64,000 nt of DNA from Sciurus carolinensis (GCF_902686445.1 NC_062214.1:41363454-41427453), one strand, 5' to 3'. Positions 12,491-24,615 are shown, numbered from the stretch's first letter. The notes: generated by a model from the sequence alone, not told the origin. Made by a program: numbers and translations.

Positions 12491-12679
12491 ATCTTTTAGT
12501 CACAGCATAGTCCGTTTCCAGTTCTTTTATAATACTACTGTGATGTTGCAAGATTTTCCATCTTCCCTCCCAGACTAAACTGAATATTCTTTATAGTAGT
12601 CAGATATTTATAAAGCACCCACAGAGAGCCTAAAACTAAATTATTTCTCTAACAAGCCCTCACAGAAGAGCAGTTCTCA

Positions 12680-12890
12680 ATGCTTCCACAACCAACTCCT
12701 TTAATTCTAACAACCCAATGAAGTGGCACTATTATCCCACTTCACAGATGAGGAAACTGAAGCTCAGAGAGGTTCAAGGAGTCACTCAAGGTCATACAGC
12801 CAGCATCTGGCAGAGCTAGGACTGAATTGCATATGATTGGGTTCCAGAGTTCATGCCTTAACTATTATTCTCTGCTACCTCTCAGTCACT
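12680..12890 (-). mobile_element. MIR SINE
   Basis: CACTTCACAGATGAGGAAAC, CAGAGAGGTTCAAGGAGTCA and AAGGTCATACAGCCAGC are a well-kept reverse-strand MIR core. Confidence 0.8.
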
Positions 12891-13940
12891 ATGGCAGTAC
12901 CTTCTTTCTAATTCCATTAAAAAAAAAAAAAACCGGGAGGAAATCTGACCTGAAGATCAGTAAAGATTCTCAGCTCCAACAATCAGCTGAAATCAAGGAA
13001 GAGAACTCTACATCTACTATTCTAAGAGCCAAGGTTACTTTGCTAGACTGAACATTATCAAATGAATGCATAATGAATGGTGACAGAAAGAGAAGGAACT
13101 GTCCATTTTAATTCTTTTAAGAATATTCTGAAGATGAGAAAAGTGAGAGGTAAAAGAAGACACAACATTACAAGAAGTCTTTTAAGTGGCAGATACAAGT
13201 AAAAAACAAAGGAAGTTTTCTAATTAAAGCTAATCAAAATGGCCACCCAAGACTCAAATTAGGAAAACCTCTTAGCTCTAAGGTATAATCCAGGTATTCT
13301 TCTCTCAAAGAAACCTTAGAAAACTACTGAAAAGGATGAGAAAAGAACCTCCAGGAATGTGAAGATGTATTTACATCTTCTGCAGCAATTCTCAAGATAC
13401 CTATACAGGATGACATTCCATCTGAATAATTAACTATACTTAATTCTTCACAATTTATCTCTCACACATACACAGCATAAGGAGAACACTGGTAACCAGT
13501 CCCAGATCCACTTAGCAATAACCACCATGCCCTTTCAAACAACTTCACTACCAAAGACCCTGAAATTAAAAATAGGCAGGGCTTGTTTCCCCTAACTACA
13601 GTGACATCTAGTGCTGAGAAACGAAAACACACATTTATTCCAATACCAACACATGGAATGCATATTATAAAATAGGAATATGCATTACTCTTCAAATAAA
13701 TGGCTTTTTCCATAACTTGGATTGCCCATTGTCTGTCAACTGTCTTCTAGTACAAAATTTAAATACTGCATAAGATTAACCCATTGATAAAATACATTTG
13801 TTTGGTTGAAGTGAAGAAGCCATTTTGTTCACCAATGTTTTTATTTATTCTAAATGCAATCATAGCTTTACTTATTAACAGCAGATTGAGATGTTAGGAG
13901 ATTCTGCAGACATTAAAGAATTTCTTGTTAAACTTAACGC
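12891..13940. other. Unassigned intron sequence
   Basis: No exon or recognisable element apart from a 14-base A tract near 12920. Confidence 0.5.
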
Positions 13941-13944
13941 AACA

Positions 13945-14082
13945 ATAGGTGTTGGCGAGGATGTGGTGAAAAAGGAACACTCATACATTGCTGGTGGGGT
14001 TGCAAATTAGTGCAGCCACTCTGGAAAGCAGTGTGGAGATTCCTCAGAAAGCATGGAATGGAAACACCATTTGACCCAGCTA
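13945..14082 (+). mobile_element. Internal fragment of L1 ORF2
   Basis: It is nearly identical to 60131-60270 of the young L1 (AATAGGTGTTGGCGAGGATG through ACACCATTTGACCCAGCTA). It covers the cysteine-rich tail of ORF2 only. It lacks the L1 3' UTR and A tail and stops abruptly at both ends. Confidence 0.9.
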
Positions 14083-14258
14083 AGGAGAATAATTTAAATG
14101 CAAATGAAGTCCATTATATAATGGCTTCTGATTTAGATATATCTTGCCTTCAAATTCTACATATTAAAATATATTCTAAAAGATGCAGGCTAGCCATATC
14201 TGCTTCATCAAAGTGATGTGCCATTTTGGTTTGCAGAATATAGGTGCTTTGGATACCA

Positions 14259-14448
14259 GGGATTGAAGCCAGGGGTGCTTAAACACTGAGCCACATCCCA
14301 GCCCTTTTTTGACATTTTATTTAGAGACAGGGTCTTGCTGAGTTGCTTAAGGCCTTGCTAAATTGCTGAGGCTGGCTTTGAACTCACAATCCTCCCGCCT
14401 CAGTCTCCTGAGTTGCTGGAATTACAGGCACATGCCACCAGGCCTGAC
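14259..14448 (-). mobile_element. B1-ID composite SINE
   Basis: Reverse-oriented B1-ID text (GAGCCACATCCCAGCCC, GAGACAGGGTCTTGCTGAG, GGCTGGCTTTGAACTCACAA). It is flanked by the direct repeat TTGGATACCA at 14249-14258 and 14449-14458. Confidence 0.88.
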
Positions 14449-14458
14449 TTGGATACCA

Positions 14459-15590
14459 TTCTTAAAAATAATTAAGACATAATTAAATAGTGTTAGATTA
14501 GGAGTGAGAAAATGGAACCCAGTACTGGTTCTACCTCTGAAACTTCAAAATCCGTTACTTACATTCTTATGTCTTTAATTTCTCATTTCAAAAAAAAAAA
14601 AAAAATTGCAGGGGGTGGGGGAATGGGAGAAGAGTTTAGCCCAGGTTCTTTCTCGAGTCCCCTGATCTAACATTCTAAATTTTATGAAAAAGATGATTTC
14701 TAATATCTCTTTAAGCACTGCCCTTCAATTATTTAAAGCATACATAGGATTGCAGCAGTCTGAGGAAGGTAGTGCAAAAATAGTTAAAATTCAGGCAACA
14801 AACAAGGACTGAACTGAAATCAGTGTGAAATATGCAAAGATGTCTTAAAGATGTTTAGATGCTGACTCCTAACCTGGATCCAAGACACATTAGGTTGCAT
14901 CCACTATGACCTGCACTTTCTGAACCAGTAAGTACTATCTAAAGTCTTCTAATAAAGATATTGAGAAATCATATCATGTAAGCGTGCTTTAGTGCTGAAT
15001 CAGGATATTCATCAACATTCTGGGTAAGTGAAGTTTTGCTGACAGATAAATCTTTGTTTAGGTTATAGGGAATGTGTGTCAAAAAGATTTTCTGAAATGA
15101 GGAAAGAGCTCTAAGTAATTTAAAATACACGTGGAGTCTTTCTACTATAATTATGGATATTACTCTTATTTTGCAGAAACAACTTCAATCTGGTCAAAAA
15201 GACACAACTATGGCTAAGAGGCTACAGTTGAAATGAGATAAAAGTGGGGAAGAGCAAAACCAGCAGAATGAGCAAAGAAGAAAAAAAGGAAATGACAAGA
15301 TGAACCCAAAGACCCACCACATTTGAGGTGACTCCAGATCACTGAACTTGTACCCCAGAAGGTCCCACTGAGCATCTGTGAGGAGCTGGTGACTTTGTGA
15401 GTGACAGTTCTTCATGATGACTGAGGTGACACCTTTATATGTAACCAGAGTGAAATAAGCAGGAGAAAGCCAGAGGGGTGCTCACTGACCCAGCAACTGA
15501 GAATATTAAGTACTGAGAAAACTCACTTAATGACAAGGTTTGAGAAGAAGTCATTGGGAAAAGCATAATAATTTAAAATGGAAGTTTTAT
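14459..15590. other. Unassigned intron sequence
   Basis: A 15-base A tract occurs near 14590, followed by a short G-rich stretch. No exon or clear repeat otherwise. Confidence 0.5.
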
Positions 15591-15892
15591 TCATACCATT
15601 AAGAAATTCAAAACAGAACCACGATGAGATAGCACTAGACATGCACTAGACTGGCTGAAACAAAAAAGATAAACAGCAACAATTGTTGATGAGGATGAGG
15701 GGCAACTGGGCCTCATGGGAGGTAGGACTGTAACTGATACAACTACTCTAGAAAACTATATTCATTATCAACTAAAGTTAGACATACACTGCTCTGAGAT
15801 CCAGCATCTACTTCCAAGTATATACCTAATAGAAACATGTGCATACATTGCCAGACGTTATGTATCAGAAGGTTTGGAGCAACACTAACTTC

Positions 15893-15929
<37 letters not shown>

Positions 15930-16230
15930 AAGGAACAACCAAATACAAAGAGGAAAATGAAGAAATAAATTGTGACAGAGTTACAGTATATAATACTATA
16001 CAACTATGCAAAGACATAGGTGGATCTCACAAACATAATGCTGAACAAATGAAGCCAGTCCACAAAAATTTACATTCTGTATAGTCTGTGTATGTAAAGG
16101 TCAAAAGCATGATAAACAAAGTCTAGCTTTTAGCAGGCTAGACAACTCCTTTGGAGGGAATAAGACAAGGTGATATGCCATGGGCTCTGAGGCGCTAATA
16201 ATGTTTTGCTGTTTCACTTAGTTACTGGAT
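15590..16230 (+). mobile_element. Ancient L1M 3' end
   Basis: AACAGCAACAATTGTTGATG, ACTCTAGAAAACTAT, CTACTTCCAAGTATATACC and GGTGGATCTCACAAACATAA follow the order of an old sense-strand L1 ORF2/3' UTR. A run of about 28 A bases (15900-15928) is embedded. Confidence 0.7.
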
Positions 16231-16549
16231 ATATGGATGTGTTTAGTTCATGAAAATCCACCAACAGTACACTCATGATTTGCACAATGATACAAACACA
16301 CATAACACATGACACACATAACATATAAATGCCCAGACTACACGAAGCCTCCAATGGGACATCCGAAAACGAAGAGTGGCCCCAAATAAAAGCCCAGTGG
16401 CAAGGGACAAAAAGGGAGCCTTCAATGAAGATGAATCAAGACAGAGAAAAGAGGCAAGGTTCCTGTAACCACCATAAAAGCACACAAGATAATTCTATAC
16501 AGTACCCTGGAAAACCCAAAGTCCTTCAGAGACAGAAGGAATCCTCAGA

Positions 16550-16690
16550 GCTCACCTAGACTAGGGCACCCCATTTAAAATAGAATAAACTGAGACCAAG
16601 AAAGAGAGGGCATAACTTGGACAAAGTCACACAACTAGTTAGTGATAGATTCAGATATAAAACTAGGTCAGCTCAGTTAATAAGACTTAA
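16550..16690 (-). mobile_element. MIR SINE remnant
   Basis: AATAAACTGAGACCAAGAAA and AAGTCACACAACTAGTTAGT mark a reverse-strand MIR. Confidence 0.6.
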
Positions 16691-17690
16691 GTAATTATAA
16701 AATAGTCAAGATATCTCAAATAAATGAATTGTACCACCACTCTGAATGTAGGAGAATTCAAGAAAAAGCAAGGCTTTGTCCATTTCATTCCAATGAGAAA
16801 AACTGAAACACCAACACAATACAGGTGATATTCACATGGTGGAGAAGGGGACTACAGAAGGTGTGAAAGAAAAAGCAATCATATAGACATTTGGGAATAT
16901 AGTACATGGCAGAAGATACACAGCAAAACTGCCACTGTACCTCTAATTACTGTTCTCTACAGGCAGCACTCAATATAGGCATCACTCAAAAACACTTTGC
17001 AGAACTGGACCGTTTTTCCTTGTCCAGAGCACATTTCATCATTTCATATCTTTTTTTTAATACACAACCATCATTGCAGAAAAGGGCACTAGAACAATTA
17101 ACTACAAGTAAGTCTCATATGAAATAGAAAATCAACTATAAAAGCAGAAAAGAACACACGGTTGGATACATTTCAGGAAAAAAAAAAAATTTCCAAAAGA
17201 TGCCCAGAGATGACATTAATGTAAGAACAAATGTTAATAACATTAGAAAAACAAAATGACATCCAGGGACACAACCATGACACTCTGCTTAAGAAACAGG
17301 CTAGAAACAAGTCTAGAAGGACTAAGCCCAACCTTGGGAGAAAGCAAAAATCAGAGCTATGATTCAAGAAAGAGCATTAAAAACACAAAGGGAGATCTGA
17401 GCCATTATTTCACAGGAAGTAAATCTTGTCTTGACATTTACAGAGAAAACAGAGCAGATGGGGCTTTCATAGTGACCATCATCTATTTTGGTTTTTAACT
17501 ACTGATAAACAACCAAAATCGCTATAAATAAAGGATCACTTTTTAAGACCACTTTTTGACATCTATCTTTATAAGATGAAAAAGTAAAAATTAACAAACA
17601 AAAGTCAAAGCATTTGAAAAGTGAAAAAAAGTAGGATTAATACAGTAATTAGAGAGAGGTCAGTCTCAAACAATAAGAGCCAGACAGAAA
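16691..17690. other. Unassigned intron sequence
   Basis: No exon, RNA gene or clear repeat seen; short open frames only. Confidence 0.5.
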
Positions 17691-17694
17691 AGAT

Positions 17695-17885
17695 GTGGTC
17701 ACAATCTACAACCTCACAATAGGTTCCAATGCTGACCTCACCTCATCCCTCCTTTACTTTGTACCTCCTGGGCCTCAGTTTCCATGTCTGTAAAATGGAA
17801 AAACTAAGACTACCACCTTTACAATGCAGTTGAATGGAATAAAAAAGGAAATATATACAACAATTAAAACTGTGCCATGTGCATA
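17695..17885 (+). mobile_element. MIR SINE
   Basis: GGGCCTCAGTTTCCATGTCT and TGTAAAATGGAAAAACTAAG are the MIR core in sense orientation. Confidence 0.72.
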
Positions 17886-18702
17886 TGGTGGTCGAACACT
17901 TGAAATGAACCTAATGCTGTGGAAAAACTGAGTTTGAATTTTAATTTATTGGCTTAAAATTGAAAATTAGGTTACTGAAAAACTTTTAAATACATTTGTA
18001 ACATACTTAGTATGGGAATTATTTTTCAGATGTGAATTTTATAAAATCAAAATACATATCAAATGTATCTAATGCCAGTTTAATATCTGAATTGAGAAGA
18101 GCTGTAAATGCAAAATTCAGACCAGTTAACAAAGACTTATTAAGAAAAAAATGTAAAATACTTCATGACAAATTTCTATACTAAATACATACGAAACTGG
18201 TAATATTTTTCATGTAATAGGATAAAATTAATCTGCTATTTCTTTTACTTTTTAAATATGGCTACTAGAAAGTCTGAAATTGTGTATATTGCTTACATTC
18301 CACTTGTGTTAGACATTGCTGGCTTGGAACAATGCCCAACACATAATAAAAGTGCAATGATTTACGATCTACTATTACTCCTATTAATATTATCATTACA
18401 AATTGCTGAATGCAAGGTAATTTGAAGAGTCAAAGACAAAACATGTCTCTACCCTCAGCAACTCAAGAGTCTAGGGGTAGAAAGGACACAATTTAAATAT
18501 GTAGCTGTGTAATAAGAGGACTTAGAAGCAGATTTAAGAAGAAAAAATCCACAAAAGTATAGTAAGTAAATTCGTTGAAAACCTCTGAATCTGCCATTCT
18601 AAAAATCTACAGAAATCAGAATCTGTTAATCACATCACCCAGCTGGATAACATCTAGATTGAAACAATGCACGCACACACACACACCTATACATATATAT
18701 GA
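17886..18702. other. Unassigned AT-rich intron sequence with a short (CA)n
   Basis: A short (CA)n lies at 18671-18685. No exon found. Confidence 0.5.
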
Positions 18703-19039
18703 ATGAAATACCAACACAGACTGAAGGTGAGGTCTGCTGCTTGTGGATGGGTGGTTTGCTTTTGGCTGGGTTCAGGCCTGATCAACTGGGCAGGGGATCT
18801 TGCCTTGTTCCCCTGGCCCAGTATATGCTATAAGACAGCTGAGAAGGGAGTAGGGATATTGGGACCAGGCCATAAATACTGGGCAGACAAAGGCAGGGGA
18901 AATGTAGAGCCAGATTCTCACCAGAATGAGAGCCCCATAAATGCATATGCCTGGCAAGATAGGCTCAAGAATGTTCAGAGGAACTACTCAAACAAAAATC
19001 TGAAGAATACATACCAACAGGAACTGGGTAGCAAGAGTG

Positions 19040-19385
19040 TGTTATAGTCTCACAATAAAGAAGAACAAAGATTGCTAAATAGGAAGGATGAATTTTACAG
19101 ACAACATGCTGCACAAAAGAAACTAAACACACAAATGGAATACACCACATGGTTCTATCTGTATGAAGCTTAGAAACAAGCAAAACCTCCATGTAACAGA
19201 TGTTAAAGTAGCCATTACCTGTAACTGACCAGAAAAGGATAAGAGAGAACCTCTAGGAAACTGGAAATGCTCCTTATCTTGATCTGGGTGTGGGTCACAG
19301 GGGTATAAACACATGTAAAAACTCATGAGCTGCACACATCATATTTGCACATTTTATGTATGTTAAACCTCAACAAAAAAGCAAA
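19040..19385 (+). mobile_element. Ancient L1 3' end
   Basis: ACATGGTTCTATCTGTATGA, TTATCTTGATCTGGGTGTGG, ATGTTAAACCTCAACAAAAA are classic old-L1 3'-end text in sense orientation. The preceding 18703-19040, open for 114 codons on the plus strand, may be part of the same element, but I cannot place it. Confidence 0.65.
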
Positions 19386-19390
19386 TTCAA

Positions 19391-19610
19391 CTGGGCTTGG
19401 TGGTACATGCCTATAATCCCAGTGACACAGGGGGCTGAGACAGAAGGATCATGAGTTCAAAGACAGCATCAGCAATTGAATGAGGCCCTAAGCAACTGAG
19501 CAAGACTCTGTCTCAAGATAAAATATACAAAGGGCTGGTGAAGTGGCTCAGTGGTTAAGGACACCTGGGTTCAATCTCTGAAACAACGACAACAACAACA
19601 ACAAAAAAAA
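19391..19610 (+). mobile_element. B1-ID composite SINE
   Basis: CTTGGTGGTACATGCCTATAA at the B1 end, GAAGTGGCTCAGTGGTTAAG in the ID half, and a CAACAACAA-type tail. No clear target repeat. Confidence 0.85.
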
Positions 19611-19847
19611 TCATTTCTTTTTTAAGCTCCTGTAAACCAATCACTATATTTTAATAAAGTGAATTGATTCAGCTGAAATTTCATTTCCAATGACATCACT
19701 GGATGGCTCCAAATTACTGCATAAGTATATAATCTGGGGGATGGGGACACTGCAAGAAGTTCTGTGGGCATTTTATTCTATGAGCCTGGGCCTATGCAAT
19801 AAATAAGAGAGGTACTTTAAAGGATGATTTTCCACATGCCTTAAAAC

Positions 19848-19978
19848 TGTGGTTCGCAGCTCTTGTGAGACTCAGGGCACTTGTTTAAACAAAAGAGAGA
19901 TTCCATGATTCTGCAGTGGAGTTGAAACAACTGTTTTTTAAAAAGAGCCCCAAGTGATTCCAAGTGGAAACCACTTCT
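19848..19978 (+). mobile_element. MER5A-like hAT remnant
   Basis: AAACTGTGGTTCGCAGCTCT, TTCCATGATTCTGCAGTGG and CAAGTGATTCCAAGTG follow MER5A order in diverged form. Confidence 0.5.
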
Positions 19979-21018
19979 GTATGGTAAATCAACTTCTTAT
20001 TACGTGGCAAATAACTGTTACATCAGTTGTTTGGTATGAGAATCTGGACTTAGCAACTTAAAGAAGCATTGTAGCAAATGCTGTGACTTGATGTCAGTCT
20101 GCTGCTACAAATGCCAGTAGAATTTTTACATTAATGGCAAGAACATGAAAGGTTTAAATACAATACACTAATATAAACTGTAGTGGAAAACAACCCACCA
20201 CAGTGATGTGTGTGTTGTTCAGCCTCTTTCAAGGAGAAATCAAAGCCGCTTCAAACTAACTCCTACCATCTATGTGACATAGACAACTTGCTCAGGAAGG
20301 CTACTTTTAGCTGGCAAGGCTGACACTATAAAGAACTAGATAAGATGATAGAGATCTATAGCTATCTCTCTTTTGCAAGTATCAGAATATTCTGGTAATA
20401 AATATCCACATGCAACCAAGGTCCATATTTCTTTTCTCAGCAGATGGCTACTTGCTAATTATACTGTCTTACAGATATATACTTCTTAAAACCATCACTT
20501 TTGCAAAGAGACTTAGAGCTCTGCTGCTGGAGTTAAGAGAAAATGCTGCCATCCTTAAATAATGCAAAGGCAAAACCAACCAGGATGCTTAGGAAAAGTA
20601 ATCTCTTAAAACCTGCTGTTGTGATATGAATGCAGGGCAGTGCCAATTTGCTGCTCATAGTAACTGTTGCTATGTAGGCTGGAATAGGGAGCATCAACCT
20701 AAAGGGGTCACCTGGAAAGTAAGCCAAATTCAAAACTATACATAAAAGGCTGGAGAAAAGAACACACCCACATTCAGAGCTCGTTTTAAATCACATAATT
20801 AATCCAAAGGATAAAAAGGAAATGTGTTTAAATACATGGAATTCTTTGTGTGACATCTTTCAATTCTAACCAGAAGAGGAAGGTTTCTCTAGCTAATGAA
20901 TGTTCAGATCACAGTACAGATATTGAATTGGCCCTTTCGTGCAATTTTCCAGCTGAACATAGGACTCCTGTGTCACAAAGGTAGCATTTAAACATATTTT
21001 AATTTGCATCTCCTGTAT
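19979..21018. other. Unassigned intron sequence
   Basis: No exon or clear repeat. It ends at the target duplication of the solo LTR. Confidence 0.5.
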
Positions 21019-21081
21019 GTCTTGTATCGCGTTCCCTCTGGCCGCAGAGAGAGACACGACAAACGTCTGAAGCTTTGGAAG

Positions 21082-21087
21082 TTTATT
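21082..21087 (-). terminator. LTR polyadenylation signal AATAAA
   Basis: AATAAA on the minus strand in CAATAAACTTCC context, about 60 bp before the LTR end. This is the usual position between R and U5. Confidence 0.75.
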
Positions 21088-21160
21088 GTGCACAGTCTTC
21101 CTTTCTTTCCCTCTTTTCTAATCCCTTTCTCTCTTTTCTTTCTCTCGCCTGCTCCGGTCA

Positions 21161-21260
21161 CTCCGCTCCTCCCGCTCGGCTCACACCTGCTTCGGCCGCT
21201 CCGCTTCTCCCGCTCGGCTCACACCTACTTCGGCCGCTCCGCTTCTCCCGCTCGGCTCAC
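21161..21260 (-). repeat. 38-bp direct repeats inside the LTR
   Basis: Two full units (21161-21198, 21199-21236) and a partial third (21237-21260) share CCGCTCGGCTCACACCT. They lie between the TATA box and the poly(A) signal. Confidence 0.85.
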
Positions 21261-21377
21261 GTCCTCGCTCGCACTCTTCTTCCTCGCTTCTTCTCCTACT
21301 CTCAGCTTCTTCTTCTCTCAGCTTCTTCTTACTCCCAGCTTCCGCTTCAGTCGCCGCTTACTCCCCCACCCACCAAG

Positions 21378-21398
21378 CTTATATACACTTCAACCAAT
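21378..21398 (-). promoter_or_regulatory. LTR promoter: CCAAT and TATA boxes
   Basis: Reading leftwards on the minus strand, ATTGG (CCAAT complement) is followed closely by TATATAAG, giving a compact core promoter. Transcription would be expected to start near 21350 and run toward the left edge. Confidence 0.7.
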
Positions 21399-22119
21399 CG
21401 GGGGAGAACACACGAGGTAAACGCGCGGACAGCTGCAGGCATAGAATAGGTACACGAGGGGGGCATGCTCTAATCACATCGTTAACTAGCCAATCATTGG
21501 AATTCGCTGGTTGTTTACTGTATAGCTGGCCGCTTTTGGCTCAGCGCCAGGCGCCATCTTGACCGTGCTCAAGGCTGGGGGTCCCGGGAACCCCGACAGT
21601 CTTGAATGTATTTTACACTACAGTTCATCAGGTTTAGTGTCTACTGTGAAAAATGTGGACAGTTTCACCAAGATCCACTCCTTCTGTCTACTCAATACAC
21701 ACCAGCTATAGTGAATGGGTCTGATCTCACCCCAATCCAAAGGTGGACCCCAGGGATTGGGACACAAATGCATCAGGCAGTACAAAGCTCTTTTGCTCGA
21801 GACCCAGAAATTCAAACTTGAATGTGTATATTGTATTAAGTACAAAAAAGCTAAAATTGTTACCCTTATTTTGCCATTCTGAATACAATGAAGCCTAAAC
21901 ATAAAAGTCAGAAGTCACCAAAAAGGTAGATGCAAGAAAAATTCCTGGGCCAGAGCCTTGATCAAACCATGTCTAAATCCTGCCTTAGTATTCTTATTCT
22001 TTGAGCTAGTTAAACTCCTGCACCACTGAAGCCAGTATAGAATTGGACTTTCTGCTATTTGAAGTAAATACACAAATACAAAATGTTATGATACAATATC
22101 TTGTAAGTAACACCACATT

Positions 22120-22196
22120 GGGCTGGAGATGTAGTTCAGTGGTACAGTGTTTGCCTATCTTGCTCAGTGCCCTGGGTTCAAACCCTAGAACAGCTT

Positions 22197-22231
<35 letters not shown>
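22120..22231 (+). mobile_element. ID SINE with (CA)n tail
   Basis: GGGCTGGAGATGTAGTTCAG and GCCCTGGGTTCAAACCC are tRNA-Ala-like ID text with A- and B-box positions. The tail has become a (CA)n tract of about 31 bp (22200-22231). Confidence 0.85.
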
Positions 22232-22236
<5 letters not shown>

Positions 22237-22277
22237 TTGTATCTATAAAAAACTATGTACTTTAACAAGGTTTCACA

Positions 22278-22303
22278 TACACACACACACACACACACAC
22301 ACA
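22278..22303. repeat. (CA)n microsatellite
   Basis: About 12 CA units, then interrupted CA/TA text. Confidence 0.9.
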
Positions 22304-22384
22304 TACACACACAGACACATATATATTTTTTTCTGCTCAGTTGGGAAGACAGATATTAAAAATGGATGACATTACTATAATGTT

Positions 22385-22570
22385 CCCAATGCTGACTATG
22401 TACTAGACATTTTTCTCAATACTTTGCATGTACTCCTTTCTTACCCTATGTGATAGGAACAATTACAGTCTGCACCTTACAGTAAGAGTCTGAGAAACAG
22501 AAAGGTCAGTGTGACCAAGGTCAGAAAATTATAAATGATAGATCCAGAATAATGCACAGACAAAAATCAC
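22385..22570 (-). mobile_element. MIR SINE remnant
   Basis: CTATGTACTAGACATTTTTC, GAGTCTGAGAAACAGAAAGG and GTGTGACCAAGGTCAGA follow reverse MIR order. Confidence 0.55.
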
Positions 22571-24614
22571 TAGTGTAGGCAGGCTGAGAAACTTCTTACT
22601 TCCAAACTCACTGATACTCTACCACCACAACTCTTCTCCAAACTCACACTCTTAGAAATCACCCAAGGTGAGTTAAATGTGCACCTGGGTGACATGAACA
22701 ATAAACTTATCTGTACCATGAAATGACTGCTTTTTAAGTTTCTTTGCCAGCAAAACCAAGTTCCTATAATTTAGCACCCAGTGAGTACAGGTGTACATAA
22801 AGCACACTTCCATATGACCAGGTAATCTTTTCCTCCCTGACTGTGGCAATAAATATGCAGTAAGAGCCCTTCAGCACACATGCCTCACTGTGAAAGATCA
22901 AAAGAAAAATCCCTTATGTATTCAGAATAATTTATTGCATAGTACCAACATTTAACAGGGCGCATTTGACTGATTTCTAAGCCTTTTGCTCCAGAAACGT
23001 TATTCAAAAGGAAGAACCAGCAAACACCTGGAATACCTTTATTTATGAGCAATTCCTGCAAGGTGAGAACTGCCAAGGAAAATATGGTAGGCCTGCCATT
23101 ATTAACAACATGGAACTGGTTCTGTAAGTAGCTCAGCGTGGCCTCTGACCTACCAAGTACTATAGGGCTGACAGCCATCTCCCCTATTAATTATCAAGTC
23201 CCAGTTGCAAAAAACAATGAACTTTGTTTATTACATTGCCTTTAATCTTAAAAAACAGTTACAAGAGCAGATCTTTAGAAAAGGGAGAACATACAGTTTG
23301 ATAGAAATTAACAGCCAGGGTTGAACTTTAATGAGAGGTTGATAAATTAACAACTGCATACTACAGAAAGTGCAATAACATCCTTTTTTCTCTTACCTTA
23401 AGATTAAGGAAGAGCCAATGAGATAGTATGTGTGAATGCACTAAAAAAAGATAAAGCACTCTGCAGTGGGATAGGGTGGGTATTATCAATGACATTTGTT
23501 CAGAGAGACACAAGGTCATCCACATTATTCTGCATATTAAAGCAAGGAGACAAATGATATCAAATAACACTCTCTCAGGGCATGTGTACTGCATTCCCTC
23601 CACAAATTCTCCCTTCTTTTAATACTCTCATCTATAGATGACAGGAGCACACACTCAATGAATATAGCGGTAAACCTCTGGGCTAGCTGAGAAGGTCAAG
23701 AGGCAAGGAGAATGGGGGGGAAAGATGCTTATGGAAGATTTTTTTGCAAAAATGGCAAGAATCTCCTCCCACCTAACTCTGGTTTTAGCCATATTACTAG
23801 CTTTTAGGCTATGAGATATTAGCAAATGAGATACATTAAGAATTTGAAAAGTGTTTAGACATTAAGATTTATCCTCTCTTGGACCCTAAGACCACTGTGT
23901 AAAAACCTAACTTGATGGTGGATGAGAAACACAAGGTCAAATCAACCCCTGCTGACAATGAGTCAACCACCAGCCATAGGAGTGAAGCCATCTGGAATCA
24001 TCCAACTTTAGGGAAAGAAGGAGGGCAGCAGAAAGCTGCTGAGCAAGCCGATGACCACAAAGTCATAAAAAATAACAATAGTCTGTTAAAGCCATTAGGC
24101 TTTAGGGTCACATGTTAGGCAGCAAAAGTCTTCAAACTTGTCCTAAAACTTCTCAGAAATGGGAGGACACAGTACTGACTTCAACAATTATTCACTAAAC
24201 ACTTCCTATTTAAGAAGTACCATTATACAAGACACCAGAATTTATGAGACATAAAAAGATACCTAGTCCCTGACCCCAAGGAGTTCACAATCTAATGGAG
24301 AGAATAACAAGCATGGAGACAGTTTTAACTCGACATGAAGAGGCAAACACCCACCCTATTCTCTAGGAATGCATTCACATTACATTTATGAACCCATTCC
24401 CCCCAAAACTTCTCTAATAACATACAGCCAGAGCGGTCTTTATAACCAACCAACTACCGGGTGTTCAGATCTTCTGAGTGAGCACTGAATAAAACAGGCC
24501 TTGTGTCCTCATGGAGTTTATATGCTAGTTGTCATAAATCTATAAAATGCTTTCTATGGTTTAGGGACTTTTTCAAAATACTGAGCATGCAAGCGTGCAT
24601 GCAAATGATATCAA

Positions 24615-24615
<1 letters not shown>
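22571..24615. other. Unassigned intron sequence
   Basis: No exon, RNA gene or clear repeat recognised in about 2 kb. Open frames at 22885-23178 (-), 23361-23603 (-) and 23912-24118 (+) have no recognisable motif or splice context. Confidence 0.5.

Larger units (their letters stand above)
21025..21598 (-). mobile_element. Young solo LTR of an ERVK/IAP-like endogenous retrovirus
   Basis: On the minus strand it starts TGTCGGGGTTCCCGGGACC and ends GCGATA(CA). A 6-bp duplication GTCTTG flanks it at 21019-21024 and 21599-21604. If the canonical CA end is used, the left edge is 21023 and only 4 bp of duplication remain. It contains CCAAT (21394-21398), a TATATAAG box (21378-21385) and AATAAA (21082-21087), all in LTR order on the minus strand. 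It is CpG- and GC-rich, unlike its surroundings. No retroviral internal sequence is present. Orientation equals that of KIF16B. Confidence 0.85.

Noticed and set aside
18703..19047. 114-codon plus-strand frame as a gene
   Set aside because: It adjoins an ancient L1 3' end and shows no protein-family motif; probably repeat-derived.
21004..21449. Overlapping open frames of 124-138 codons
   Set aside because: They come from the C/T-rich antisense strand of the LTR and have low-complexity composition.
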